Part shown: positions 1 to 10,474 of the stretch, piece after piece
How positions within the stretch are numbered: position 1 is the stretch's first letter
Layout: every line of letters begins with the position of its first letter
NCBI GenBank assembly: GCA_023634235.1
Contig: JAMKCF010000020.1
Span: 3,844,001-3,908,000 of the forward strand
Length of the DNA stretch: 64,000 nucleotides
Origin: Pisaster brevispinus
Lineage: Eukaryota; Echinodermata; Asteroidea; Forcipulatida; Asteriidae
Direction: 5' to 3'
Program-made: the position numbers and the translations under genes
Notes under the pieces: model-generated
Told to the model about the DNA's origin: nothing
What the model saw: only the letters and a program-made list of their open reading frames with translations
Database searches by the model: none

Positions 1-40
1 TGTGGGAGTCAACTTGTAAATGCTGCGTCCCATAAAAAAG

Positions 41-872
41 CAACACAGCTCGGTGTTGCACACAGCTCGGTGTTGCACACAGCTTGGTGTTGCATACACT
101 CTGTTGCACGCACTCTGTGCTGCATATGCTCTGTGTTGCACACACTCTGTGTTGCATACACTCTGTGTGGCATACACTCTGTGTTGCATACACTGTGTTG
201 CATACACTCTGTGTTGCATACACTCTGTGTTGCATTACACTCTGTGTTGCATACACTCTGTGTTGCATACACTCTGTGTTGCATTACACTCTGTGTTGCA
301 TACACTCTGTGTTGCATACACTCTGTGTTGCACGCACTCTGCATTGCATACACTCTGTGTTGCATTACACTCTGTGTTGCATACACTCTGTTGCACGCAC
401 TCTGCGTTGCATACACTCTGTGTTGCATACACTCTGTGTTGCATACACTCTCTGTTGCACGCACTCTGCGTTGCATACACTCTGTGTTGCATACACTGTG
501 TTGCATACACTCTGTTGCACGCACTCTGCGTTGCATACACTCTGTGTTGCATTACACTCTGTGTTGCATACACTCTGTGTTGCATACACTCTGTTGCATA
601 CACTCTGTGTTGCATACACTCTGTGTTGCATACACTCTGTGTTGCATACACTCTGTGTTGCATACACTCTGTTGCACGCACTCTGCGTTGCATACACTCT
701 GTGTTGCATACACTCTGTTGCACGCACTCTGCGTTGCATACACTCTGTGTTGCATTACACTCTGTGTTGCATACACTCTGTGTTGCATACACTCTGTGTT
801 GCATACACTCTGTGTTGCATACACTCTGTGTTGCATACACTGTGTTGCATGCACTCTGTGTTGCATACACTC
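41..872. repeat. Minisatellite, 16-bp unit
   Basis: The stretch is a near-continuous tandem array of the 16-mer TGTTGCATACACTCTG. Variant units include a CACGCACTCTGCG type, a shortened CACTGTG type and a CATTACACTCTG type. The first units carry AGCTCGG/AGCTTGG instead. The six open frames across it are by-products of a repeat without stop codons and are not genes. Confidence 0.95.
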
Positions 873-880
873 AGTGGACA

Positions 881-3214
881 TTCTTTGTTCTGTGCACCTA
901 AGAAAAAAAATATTCTTCCACACTAAAACTAAAAAACACTTTGTGAATGTGTGTTAGTCCACATAGTGTTTCAAGTCCCTACATTATGGGGACCTCTTTT
1001 GTCCTCAGGTCCACGGGGGAACTTTGATTCCCAAAATGGCTCAACCAAGGCTTTTGTGATGACGACGTGCGATGAATTATTAAGGTCGGTCAATTGATCC
1101 ACTTCCCACAGAAAGTATTAACGGGCGTGCATCTGTGACATCACTTATATTTGTAGTCATCACGGATGTCACGTGCATAGTGAGTTTAAATCTTTGTTTG
1201 TGTGTAATGGGGGGAAAAATGAGCTAAAACATTTTGTAGGTATTCAGTTTCTTTTATGGCCAGTAATATTTCTTTTTGTGTGGAAACTACTTAAAACAGT
1301 TGTTAAACCAACCGTCTTGTCGGCATCACTCTTCCGTCGGCATCACTCTTCCTTTTTTAATGATGTACATGTATGTATTGAGCATACACATGTACATTTA
1401 ATGTGTGAATGTCAAAACAATTTATAGAACGTAGGTTTTTATATCATGAGCCAAGTTTACGCTACTCCAAGTTTACAAGTAATATTGACTTCCTATAGAC
1501 CTTTATCATAATTGAGCCATCTTGTATTCCTTCCGATTGAATCAGTGTGATCAAACCGAGGCTGTAAGGTGGACACAGTCTGGTACAAAGAGAACCAGTG
1601 TTCGTTATTGCTAATGCACACAGGGAACAAGACAGTGATGGTCTAGGGATGATAAAGGTCTTTTATTTAGAGTTGATTTGAATGATTTCTTGTACAATGA
1701 CCCGTGCCAAATTTCATGGCTCTGCTTACCGTAAGCAAAGACTCTGCGCTTTACAGAAGCAGGGAATTCTGCGCTTATATCGAGCGTACTTCACCGGTTA
1801 GCAAGGAATTTTGTGCTTGTCCGGGTGCGTAGTTCACGCTACCAGTCATTCTTCGCTTACACAGCTAGTGCAGAAACTCGGCGCTTGCACAGTAAACGGA
1901 GAATGGTGATCACATTCACAAGTGCAGAATTCAGCGGTAAGCAGAGCCATGAAATTAGGCCCTGGTCGGTCACAACTGGGTGCTCAATTCCAGTGTTGCT
2001 ACGTCACACTTGATTAAGGGGCAGGCTTCTGCACAGTTGCATGAGAGACAGTAGACACCCATGCACAATGTACATGCATGAACCATTTTCATTGGATGGC
2101 CCCCGAACTTGTACATTACAATGAATTGTGTAGACTGAACTGTATGTACCGTACTTCCAATAATGCTGCATTTGATTTTTCCACACGTAATGAGTTTCAG
2201 ATTGTATAGCCGGGGACCAGTAATGGACAGTAATGTGTTGAATTTGGGCTGGTTACCAGTTTCTGTCAAGCGAGTTTGTTCTGTGTCATTAAAGAGGGGC
2301 ACCAAGGTCAAAGTCAGTTTTGTGATGCTCTCATTTTCCGGTGCGAATTTTGTCACCATCTCAAAAGATTCAGTGATGTCACATTTAAGATATATATAAG
2401 GGTCTTTACATTGTTGTACGGGACATTTTTAGTTGATTCCTGAGTTTTGATGATATTGAATCAAAACAGTATTTTGACCTTTTGACATGTTTGACTAATC
2501 CAAAAGTTCCTTGTTGACATCCAATGACGTCTTGTTTATAATTTTGCTCTGAAAGAGTATGAAATAAAATGACAATTATACACCATTTCAACGGGAGGTT
2601 AGAAGCATGGACCCTTTTCTCGCACTTTCATAAAGGACTCTATCTATTGGAAAATGAGTTCATCACAAAAAATGAATTTGACCTTGGAGCCCCTCTTTAA
2701 GAAAAAAATTCCAACTTGAATAAAATGTATGATAATTTTGTTATTGCTGCTTTTGAATTAATTCACGTGATGAAATACATGTAGTATAAAGTTGTGGTAT
2801 TTCTTTGTTGTATAAGTCCAGTAGACTTGGACTAGATTTCTGATGTTTCAGTTCTACATGCACTGCCTGTACAGTACTAGCCATTCAATTTTGTTTTTTA
2901 AAATAGACATCGGCAGAAAGTTAGTTTTGTATAAAAAAAAAAGAAGAAGAATTATATAGAGTGAGTGGTTTTGTTTGTGGTAGCACGTAATAGATTTCGT
3001 TTACGGTCTTGATATTTGTAACTTTTACATATTCAAAATACAAAATTATGTTTGGTTTCTTGTAGAGGGCGTCACCCTAACGTTTAATTGATGTTGTCCT
3101 TCCTGTTGTTGTTTTGTTTGGCCTCAAGGCAAGCTGGGAGGGGAGGGGTGTTTGTTGAGGGTGCAGGACCCATATTTTGCCAATAATTAAAGTGCACTGT
3201 GATACCGCTCACCA
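881..3214. other. Gene-free stretch
   Basis: No exon with convincing coding character and splice borders was found on either strand. Apart from the palindromic element at 1703-1966 it is AT-rich unique sequence with homopolymer runs. Confidence 0.5.
1703..1966. mobile_element. MITE with inverted ends (GCCAAATTTCATGGCTCTGC)
   Basis: The left end reads GCCAAATTTCATGGCTCTGC followed by TTACCGTAAGCA. The right end is its reverse complement (GGTAAGCAGAGCCATGAAAT then TAGGCCC). The roughly 260-bp interior has no coding capacity and repeats GTAAGC/GCGCTT-like motifs. This fits a non-autonomous DNA transposon. A single end of the same family occurs near 9920-9952. Confidence 0.7.
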
Positions 3215-3450
3215 AGACCAAATTTCATAGCGCTGCTGAACGGTAAGCAAATTGTCGTTCTAACTATAGCAGAAAAATTTGCTGAAGCGTAAGCGTATTT
3301 CACAGGTTAGCAAGAAAATAAGGCAGCCATCTTGGGCGTTCACCATGGATTTGCATTGTTACATCATTCATTTTCATACAGTAAGCACCGGAAGGTTAGC
3401 ATGCCTTTTCATGTGCTTACGGTTAGCAGCGCTATGAAATGGAAATCGCA
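3215..3450. mobile_element. MITE related to the 1703 element
   Basis: Inverted ends CAAATTTCATAGCGCTGCTG and GCAGCGCTATGAAAT flank about 230 bp without coding capacity. Both ends continue into GGTAAGCA-type motifs, linking it to the element at 1703-1966. Confidence 0.65.
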
Positions 3451-3466
3451 CAGAAAGCACAAAGTC

Positions 3467-3676
3467 GGTCGTTAAGCAGCTCTATGAAATTGGGCCCTGC
3501 TTAAGCACGAAAAGTAGCTGAGCACAGACAATGTTGCTAAGCAGTTTAAGGTTACCGGCCAAAATACCATGTCTTGTGTTCAATCTGTGACTGGTATCCT
3601 GCTCATTATTGCTCAGCAGGAAACTATAGCTACTTTTGTGTACCTTACATTGTAGCAGCTCTATGAAGTTGGGTTA
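3467..3676. mobile_element. MITE of the GGGCCCAATTTCATAGAGC family
   Basis: The element has ends of the form AGCAGCTCTATGAAATTGGG and internal landmarks shared by all family members: a CAGGATACCAGTCA-like block, a GGTAACC block and a GCTTAGCTACTTTTGTGC block. It abuts the end of another copy at about 3473-3503. No open frame is present. Confidence 0.65.
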
Positions 3677-4130
3677 AGGTGCTTTGTGGCTCAATTTCAC
3701 CTTCCTTCAAAATCCTTCCCGTGCTTAATGTGGTTCGATGGATTTTGTACTGGACGATGAAACCAACTGTGCTTGGAATTTTTGACCCAGGATTGATGGC
3801 AGAAACCATGGAAGTGTTTCTGTGTTGAGTGACCAAATGCTGAATAATCCTGATATATTTTTCATGGGGGTCGTGAGATATTAAAATTGTATTTTTCCCA
3901 ATAAGAGGGGGCAAGGATTAGTTGTATGTGGCATGCTGTGGGTGTCTTCCGCTTTGCTGTCATTGTCAGGTACCCTTGATACTAAAGGACTGTTTATAGC
4001 ACTGTACCCATAAAGGGGCCAGACTACTGTTGCTTCTGGCCTTGTTTGAAACGCAAGGACTTGATACGGTGGAAAACTTTGGACAGCATTGGAAAACATG
4101 TTTTGCTGTGAGAGTAATGAAACATCTGGG

Positions 4131-4289
4131 CCTAGTTTCATCAAGCAGAAAATGATGCTTGGGAAACCTTTCTGCTTAGCAAAAATTGACAGGGAACCAG
4201 TCACAAACAATATACATGGAACTGTAATTTGGCTGGTAACCCATTTCCAATTATCTGTGCTTAACAGCTTTATGAAATTGGGCCCTGGT
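4131..4289. mobile_element. MITE of the GGGCCCAATTTCATAGAGC family
   Basis: Ends read GGGCCTAGTTTCATCAAGC on the left and GCTTTATGAAATTGGGCCC on the right, with the shared internal GGGAACCAGTCACAAA and GGTAACCC blocks. It is about 160 bp, slightly shorter than the relatives near 5568 and 22222. Confidence 0.7.
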
Positions 4290-4340
4290 TGTCGTGTTCC
4301 TGAACATTGCAACACTTTGCCAGATATTTTAATCCTAACC

Positions 4341-4775
4341 ATGCTAAATGCAACAATATGCACCAAATGGTAATAGTTGTTGTAATCTGTTGCATTTGGC
4401 AGTCAACTCAGATGTCATTCTTTGACTGAATTTGTTGCATTCAGCAGTGAAGTGACTTCATATAGGTTTGGGTGCTTCTATTGTATCTGAACAACTTATA
4501 ATGGGTATTTCAACATATTTTTTATGGGAAAAGTTTTGAGAAGTATGATGTAATATTAGGTAAGAATCATAATTCAAATCATTCAAAAAACTGTATAATA
4601 ACAGTTAACAGTTACAAGTCACCACTACACATGTGCATACTGTTGCATTTAGCAGGGCTCAGTCCTTTCACAAACAGCATGCCTGCACATTGCAACAATA
4701 TCCCTTGTTGCATTCTGTTGCATTTGGCATGGTTCTCATTTCAACTGTGTTGCATTCTGTTGTATTTAGCAGGGT
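4341..4775. repeat. Cluster of TGTTGCATTTRGCAG motifs
   Basis: The motif TGTTGCATTTRGCAG or a close variant appears near 4388, 4432, 4640, 4718 and 4757, with an inverted copy near 4341. Spacing is irregular, so this is neither a simple tandem array nor a coding region. No function can be assigned. Confidence 0.5.
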
Positions 4776-5567
4776 ATGTAGAGAGACCCTAATGGGGGTT
4801 AGGGTTAAAACAAATTGCACTTTCTGGAAAGTCAATTTCCCAATTTGTCTTCCCCTTTACAAGAAAAACTAGTTGTTGATCGAATAGAAATTTGCAGCTA
4901 AAACAGACTGGCCCCTGACAGGTACCAATGCTATATATTCATTGTTTTGTATAAGGAATCAGACAATGACGGCAATGGTTTGAGGGAAGCCATATTTGAA
5001 GTGTTGCTTTTTCTTTGGTTTTTAATGTTTGTTTATAGTACATGTACAGAGTATGAATATAAGTAGAATAGGCTTTATTTATTTCAACTTGTTTTCTTGT
5101 GTTGAAAGTGTAGTTTATATTGTAGAATTTTCAATGGCCCTCGTACATTAGTTGAGTCGGAAGGGGGGAACAAAGAAAACAAAGTGCCCCACCCCAACCA
5201 ATAAATAGTGCCAATACAACAGGTTTAGATTGAGGCTGGAATGTGGGCACTATTTATGGACTTACCCCCCCCCCAAAAAAATGGTCTTGACCTCACCTTG
5301 TTTTTGTGTCAGTTTCCATGTGTTAGTTATGTACATGTAATATATCCAGTGGTAATACCCTTTGATAACATTATTCAATCATCTTTTTTTTTATGTTTAC
5401 TTTGGTTAAGCACGATTTAGATTTATTGTCAAAGTTATGCATACTAGGATTACGTAATGTGGCAGAATTTTCTGTTTTTGTACTATTTGTAAGATAATAA
5501 AGTATGGTTTGAATTTTCAGTGCTGTTTTCAATCTGCCTGAGCAATGCCACCTCGCGTCCCCATCTA

Positions 5568-5759
5568 GGCCCAATTTCATAGAGCTGCTTAAGCAGAAAA
5601 TATTGCTTACAAATCTGTTGCTTAGCAAAAATAAGCAGGATACCAGTCAGAAATAGTGCATATGGCACGGTATTCTCACTGGTAACCTTAGTCTGGTAAG
5701 CATTACTTTGTTGTGCTTAGCTACTTTTTGTGCCTAAACAGCTCTATGAAGTTGGTCCC
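5568..5759. mobile_element. MITE of the GGGCCCAATTTCATAGAGC family, good copy
   Basis: Left end GCCCAATTTCATAGAGCTGC continues into TTAAGCAGAAAATATTGCTTA. The right end is the inverted equivalent (CAGCTCTATGAAGTTGGTCCC). Internal ACCAGTCAGAAA, GGTAACC and TGCTTAGCTAC blocks match the other members. Confidence 0.75.
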
Positions 5760-5849
5760 TGACATCAGGATTGGTGTGATTGCGCTTTCTAAAGACCATT
5801 CTTGAGTCTTCAGCATGTACAATTCGTTACAAAGAAGAGCCTGTTATTG

Positions 5850-6360
5850 AGCATGCTTTCAATCAGTTCAGCTACTTAAAGATCCTTGGTTATCTGTAGG
5901 ATCTTACTGAGAAGGCATCTGTGGTTGATTACATCATTAACAGCTGCTTGGTCCACAAACAACACCGGTTACCATCCCTTGCTCAAAACAATCTTCAAAA
6001 TACTGTGTGAGGTCGAGTACTTAGCTTGTTGTAGGCTTGCCAGGGTGGATGCCGGCTTTTTCTGAGGTGAGGAGTTCATCAACAACAGGTGCAACTCTAT
6101 TGAGTATCAGGCGTTCTAGAAGCTTGTTGGTGTGATTCAGAAGTGAGATCAGCCTGAAGCTTTTGGGAGTCGGTGGATCCTGTCCAGGTTTCAGCAGTGC
6201 CATCCGAGGGGGCGTTCTTCTAGATCTTAGGAAGTGTTTGTGTAGTCAAGCAGTGGTTGTAAAGCTTCAGAAGCGATTTTCCTTGCCTTGGGTCCAAAGT
6301 TCTTGATCTGTTCCGTTGCAATGTCATCCAAGCTCCTAGCAGCTTTACCTGGTTTCAGTG
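5850..6360 (-). pseudogene. LINE reverse transcriptase fragment (jockey/CR1-like), decayed
   Basis: Read on the minus strand, 6203-6021 gives a stretch with GQDPPTPKSFRLISLLN, LLERLILNRVAPVVDE and KAGIHPGKPTTS. This matches the early reverse-transcriptase blocks of jockey/CR1-type non-LTR retrotransposons (K-P-G-K-D, F-R-P-I-S-L-L, G-F-R-P-G-K). Upstream (6360-6210) a second frame gives a degraded LDDIATEQIKNFGPKA block. Downstream, beyond an in-frame TAA, VLDLTQYFED and then, after a frameshift, VINHRCLLSKILQITKD can be read. The catalytic YADD region is missing. Frameshifts and stops show an old, 5'- and 3'-truncated, inactive copy. The clade assignment is from motif memory only. Confidence 0.8.
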
Positions 6361-6504
6361 AAGAGATACCGTGTTGAGGTCTGCACTTTCCTTGGAGAGG
6401 CTGGGTATGTATTCAACTATGTAGCTTCTATAACTGAACCTGCTTTGACATAAATGGCACTGCCATACTGTTGGTGGGGTCGCTCGATGGCCATGATCAT
6501 ACCT

Positions 6505-6694
6505 GGGCCCAATTTCATATAGCTGCTTAAGCACAAAGATTAGCACAACAAACTTTTGCTTACAAGAATTAAGGTTACCAGCCAAAATACCATGTCACAT
6601 GTACCATCTGTGACTGGTATCCTGCTAATTTTTGCCTAGCAGGACATTTTTAAGTAATATTTTCTGCATAAGCAGCTCTATGCAAAAGGGCCCA
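6505..6694. mobile_element. MITE of the GGGCCCAATTTCATAGAGC family
   Basis: Left end GGGCCCAATTTCATATAGCT and right end AGCAGCTCTATGCAAAAGGG with inverted agreement. Internal ACCAGCCAAAATACCATGTC and GTGACTGGTATCCTGC blocks are shared with the copy at 3467-3676. Confidence 0.72.
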
Positions 6695-7324
6695 GGTAAG
6701 ACCGGACAATCGTTGTCGCTCTTAATATGGAGACGTTGGTTGTATATTTGTAAACGCAACATTTAAATAAAGTAAATTAGACAGACACAAAAGAAATCCA
6801 AAAAAGTATTTAGTTTTAATATCAACTCAATGCACTTAAATTATGAAAGACCCACAGTAAATAACACATTGATAACTTCATGGCGTCTGCTAACAAGCAT
6901 AAGATTTTATCATTTTCTTTCCTTGAACATATTTCGATCATCCGATCGACTATTTTGTGAACATCATTTTTTCTGCTTTGTCCTGATGCGTGTTTCCAAT
7001 GAATCCAAGTAGCTGGTACACTCTCGGACAGACAAATAGTATAAAAGCATGCATTGACTTAGCCTAGGTTGGACTCCTCTGTCGCAATGCATCGGAAAGT
7101 GGCATCCTACCAGGGCTAGCAATGACCCATTGATTTAATTACTGCTTGGTAAAAATGAATTATTATCGTAGTTTTTATTTGAAACAATGTATATTATTAA
7201 AGTAAAAAGATATTGCTTTTGATTCTTATAATATAAAAAACATGATGAATGTCACAAAATACATAAAATAATGTAAATATTTTCTCCAGGATGTCAAAGC
7301 ACTTATGAAACTACGATTAAAAAA

Positions 7325-7515
7325 ACCTATTATTTGGTTTTACCCAAACACCAATGTGTGTAAAGCACTGTATATACTCAGTACTATGCCGAGTCCTGGG
7401 AAAAAAACAACATGCATATTCAGGTGGGATTTGAACCCGCGACCTTTGCCATTCTAGAGTAGATGTCTTACCACTAGACCACTGAGATTTGCTCGGTAGC
7501 TAGAAGCACTTCAAA
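7325..7515 (-). mobile_element. tRNA-derived SINE (minus strand)
   Basis: On the minus strand there is an A-box-like TGGTCTAGTGGTAAGACATC and a B box in GGTCGCGGGTTCAAATCCC. A tail unrelated to tRNA follows with ACTGAGTATA.ACAGTGCTT and a GGGTAAAACCAAAT terminus. The same head and tail occur at 8050, 8255 and 30825, which defines a family. Downstream of the tRNA part the sequence does not fold as a tRNA 3' half, so this is a retroposon and not a tRNA gene. Confidence 0.8.
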
Positions 7516-7754
7516 TCATATATTAGCAATGGGTACAGCATCGATTTAATAGATGTTTAATTTGCTTGAATTTTTTTTAATATGAAGTCATAATACATTA
7601 GCACTTAAATACATCATGTAATGGTAGTTTTGAGAATAGTGTTGTTGCATTGGCCTTTAGGCAGGGTGCAATGGGTGGCAGAATTTTTAATTTCACATTA
7701 AAGACGCCAACAAGTGACAATTTTTAAGGACACGCATGCGGTCAAAACTGCCAA

Positions 7755-10474
7755 TCAAAGTTCGTCTTTCATGATGCCGTCCCTCTTCAGTCTATCGAGT
7801 AGTTTCAACATGGCATGCTCGATGGCTCCCTGTTTACTCTTGTAATGCTTGGCCTTCTCGCTGATACCGCTGGAGATGTCCCACGCCGTCCCGTCGTAAA
7901 CCCACGGCTCCTTGAAGCTGTGAACACGACCCTTGGCCTTGTAGGAGATCACTCGGCCGGCAATTGTAACCTAGTAGAAGATGAAGTCAACTTTGGTGAT
8001 CAGTGGCAAGAATAAGCTAGGTTTGAGATCAAACTTCTTCTTTTTTTGCAAAGGTCCTGGGTTCAAATCCCACCCGAGTGTTTGCCTGTAGATTTTTTTC
8101 ACAGAGCTTGGGAAAGCACTGAGTATACAGTGCTTAAACACATCGGTGTATAAAGGGTAAAACCAAATTAAGTTCTTTATCCCCGATGCAAATATTTACA
8201 TCTATTAAATCTTTGCAGTACCTGCTGCTAAGGATTCGAACCCACCTCTAACCATCGGGCTAGCTCCGTGATCTAGTGGTAAGACATCTGTTCTAGCAAT
8301 GCAAAGGTCGTGGGTTCGAATCCCACCCGAGTGTTTGCCTGTGGGTTTTGTTCACAGAGCTTGGGAGAGCACTGAGTATACAGTGCTTAATACACATCGG
8401 TGTAAGGGTAAAACCAAATTAAATTCTTTATCCCCGATGCAATTATTAACATCCATTAGATCAAACCTTGTTGTCATAGTAGACTTGTCAAATTATTTTT
8501 TTCATGACTAAGCCCGGTCTTATTTCTAAATGTACCGGTAGTGAAAGGCATTTCAAAAGGTAGTTTATCTTAGATAGCTTCAACTTAAAGAAAGCTAATG
8601 CATTATTCTAAATGGTCTTTGCGTAAAGTGGTCTTAGCTTAGAGTGGATTTTCATCGCACTCTACAAACTGGATTGTTTTTGGGTGATGCAATAAAGCAA
8701 AAGTGAAGTCCTTGTTCGTATGAAGTAAATAATGCAGGCATGATATTCTTCCTACCTTAGTTTGATTTTTGATTTTTGGGGCCTTAAAAAAGTCAGAACA
8801 ACTGTGATTAAATAGCCTGAAAATTCTATTAAAGCCTATACTACATAAATGTACATGTTAGGTCAGCCCTTGCACTGTACACAATTTTCCAACTTTTCCA
8901 AACATCATGCCTGACAATGTCTTGTGAATTTCCTGCTTAATGTTTTCCCATGATGATGTATCCTGTTTCAATGGGATGCGAGTCACACCTTCAGCCACTC
9001 TGGTTGTGGGGGTTGGGTTTTCGTTTTTCTGTTGTACCTAGTCTGTCCTGTAGTTCCTGTACCATATGTGGCTTTCAGTCATATTCTACCACAAAGACTT
9101 TTGACTATCAGCCTGCGATTACTAAATCGTTTGATTTTGATGATTTGTTTTTGTTTAGGAACTTTTGAAAGAAAATAATCACAAGAAAGGTATGAGAACA
9201 AAGCTGCATTTAGCTGTCACAGTGGGAGGTCAGTTTTTGGGACGGTTTTGCTGTGAACCTCGACCCTGACATTTGAGCAGGGTATCAGGGTCATTTAAGT
9301 GTGTCTTACCTGTCCCTCCTCGTTAACAGCATTGTTGATGATAGCACCAACAGTCTTGATCAGCTCAGGGCTGAGGTTGAATGCACTCGACATAGGTACT
9401 GCAAATGGAATTCGGTTCAATATCATACATTATTTAATACCAACGAAAAACGTTCGACGACAAATAACCAACGAGTGTGCGAGTAGTTCAGTTCAGACTA
9501 ATAATAACAACATACTGCACATGTCCCTCCTTAAAAAATTAATCAAATTAAGATAAAGGTGCAATACAAGAAAGTACTAGCGGGCCAATGCGGTAAGTGA
9601 GAAAAACCGACCTGGAACAGGCAACAGTTAAACAAGTCTTGTATCGTTCCTCTGCTTCAAGGAACACTATGTTACGTAGGGATTCATCGCACTGCTTACC
9701 GCGATATTTTGCGCAGATACTGCCACTCTCATAGGCAAGACTGTCCCTCAGAAATTCGGTCGCCATATGGGAAATTAACATGGGCTGGAGGAGGAGGATT
9801 CACAAGAGGGTGCTAAACAGGAGTTTGTACACAGTTCGCCGTATGGGGGGACAGAATCTCCTGCCACATCGCCGTAGAATCAGGTGCATTTTTAACGACA
9901 GTTCGTGGTAAGCAAATTCTGTGGTAAGCAGTGCCATGAAATTTGGGCCTGGTGTGGTTTTGATTTTGGGTTTACATTAGCCCTGGTGGGACGTCAGTGT
10001 ATGTTGCACTACACGTTGTACGCAACGGAGCGAGTCCAACCTGGGCTAGGGTTTACATATCAACCAAACAAAGATTATGTCAATGAAGTTACTAAAATAA
10101 CTTGAAACTCCTCTCACCTGAGTAGAATCTCTGCATGCAACCGGTAATCCGCAGATTTATATTTTCAAGAACTTACTTAATTTTAAATCCAAAGTTAGTG
10201 GCCTGACGTTTCGACCCTAGCAGAGTTTTTCTCGAAAGCCTTTCTCATTTAGCCTTCGAGAAAGACTCTGCTAGGGTCGAAACGTCAGGCCACTAACTAT
10301 TTTTTTTGCATTTATTATACCATAGGTCCTTTTGGTTGGTAAGCAGTTTGCAACAGCTAATACTATTTTTCATTTAATTTTAAATCCAAAGTTTAAAATG
10401 AAATTACAAGATTTCAGAAGACTAAACCTACCTGCTGTTGTAATTATCAGTGCAAATAAAAGGCAAGCTCGCAT
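7755..10474 (-). CDS. Predicted ER-lumen protein (signal peptide and KDEL), homologous to the caspase N-terminal domain
   Basis: Three exons, joined by phase: 10474-10432 (14 codons plus 1 nt, donor GTAGGT), 9398-9310 (89 nt, donor GTAAGA) and 7970-7755 (71 codons and TGA). The product is 115 residues. It starts MRACLLFALIITTA, a good hydrophobic signal sequence, and ends GIMKDEL, the canonical ER-retention tetrapeptide. The body has a predicted helix (SPELIKTVGAIINNAV), a strand-rich part (QVTIAGRVISYK, PWVYDGTAWD) and a basic C-terminal helix (SKQGAIEHAMLKLLDRL). I do not recognise a named family. The same domain, with introns at the same two places, forms the N-terminus of the divergently transcribed caspase next door. 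The start ATG has A at -3. Exons 2 and 3 are firm. Exon 1 is chosen because it supplies a signal peptide in the right phase; a rival upstream exon at 11466-11403 also fits in phase. Intron 2 hosts two SINEs. Confidence 0.68.
8050..8210 (+). mobile_element. tRNA-derived SINE, 5'-truncated
   Basis: The copy begins just before the B box (AAAGGTCCTGGGTTCAAATC). It then carries the family tail: CCACCCGAGTGTTTGCCTGT, CACTGAGTATACAGTGCTTA, ACATCGGTGTA and GGGTAAAACCAAATTAA, ending near TTTATCCCCGATGCAA. It lies within the last intron of the minus-strand KDEL gene. Confidence 0.75.
8255..8470 (+). mobile_element. tRNA-derived SINE, near full length
   Basis: The A-box region CCGTGATCTAGTGGTAAGAC and B box GGTCGTGGGTTCGAATCCC are intact RNA polymerase III promoter elements. 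The same tail as the copy at 8050 follows, ending in TTTATCCCCGATGCAA. This is the best-preserved member in the window. A stray inverted B-box-like GGATTCGAACCCACC sits just upstream at about 8231. Confidence 0.82.
10202..10304. repeat. Inverted repeat with a GTCGAAACGTCAGGC core
   Basis: TAGTGGCCTGACGTTTCGAC followed by CCTAGCAGAG at the left is mirrored by CTCTGCTAGGGTCGAAACGT followed by CAGGCCACTA at the right. The spacer contains GCCTTCGAGAAAG-type arms. A single arm of the same family is at 20505-20563. The CGAAACGTC string resembles the hammerhead-ribozyme core carried by Penelope-like retroelements. That identity is a guess. Confidence 0.6.

Noticed and set aside
9..957. Long open frames rich in Cys, His, Thr, Val and Leu at the left edge
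   Set aside because: They are all translations of a 16-bp minisatellite without stop codons, open in several frames on both strands.
8255..8330. tRNA gene
   Set aside because: A and B boxes are present, but the downstream part is a shared non-tRNA tail in four copies, so it is a SINE head.
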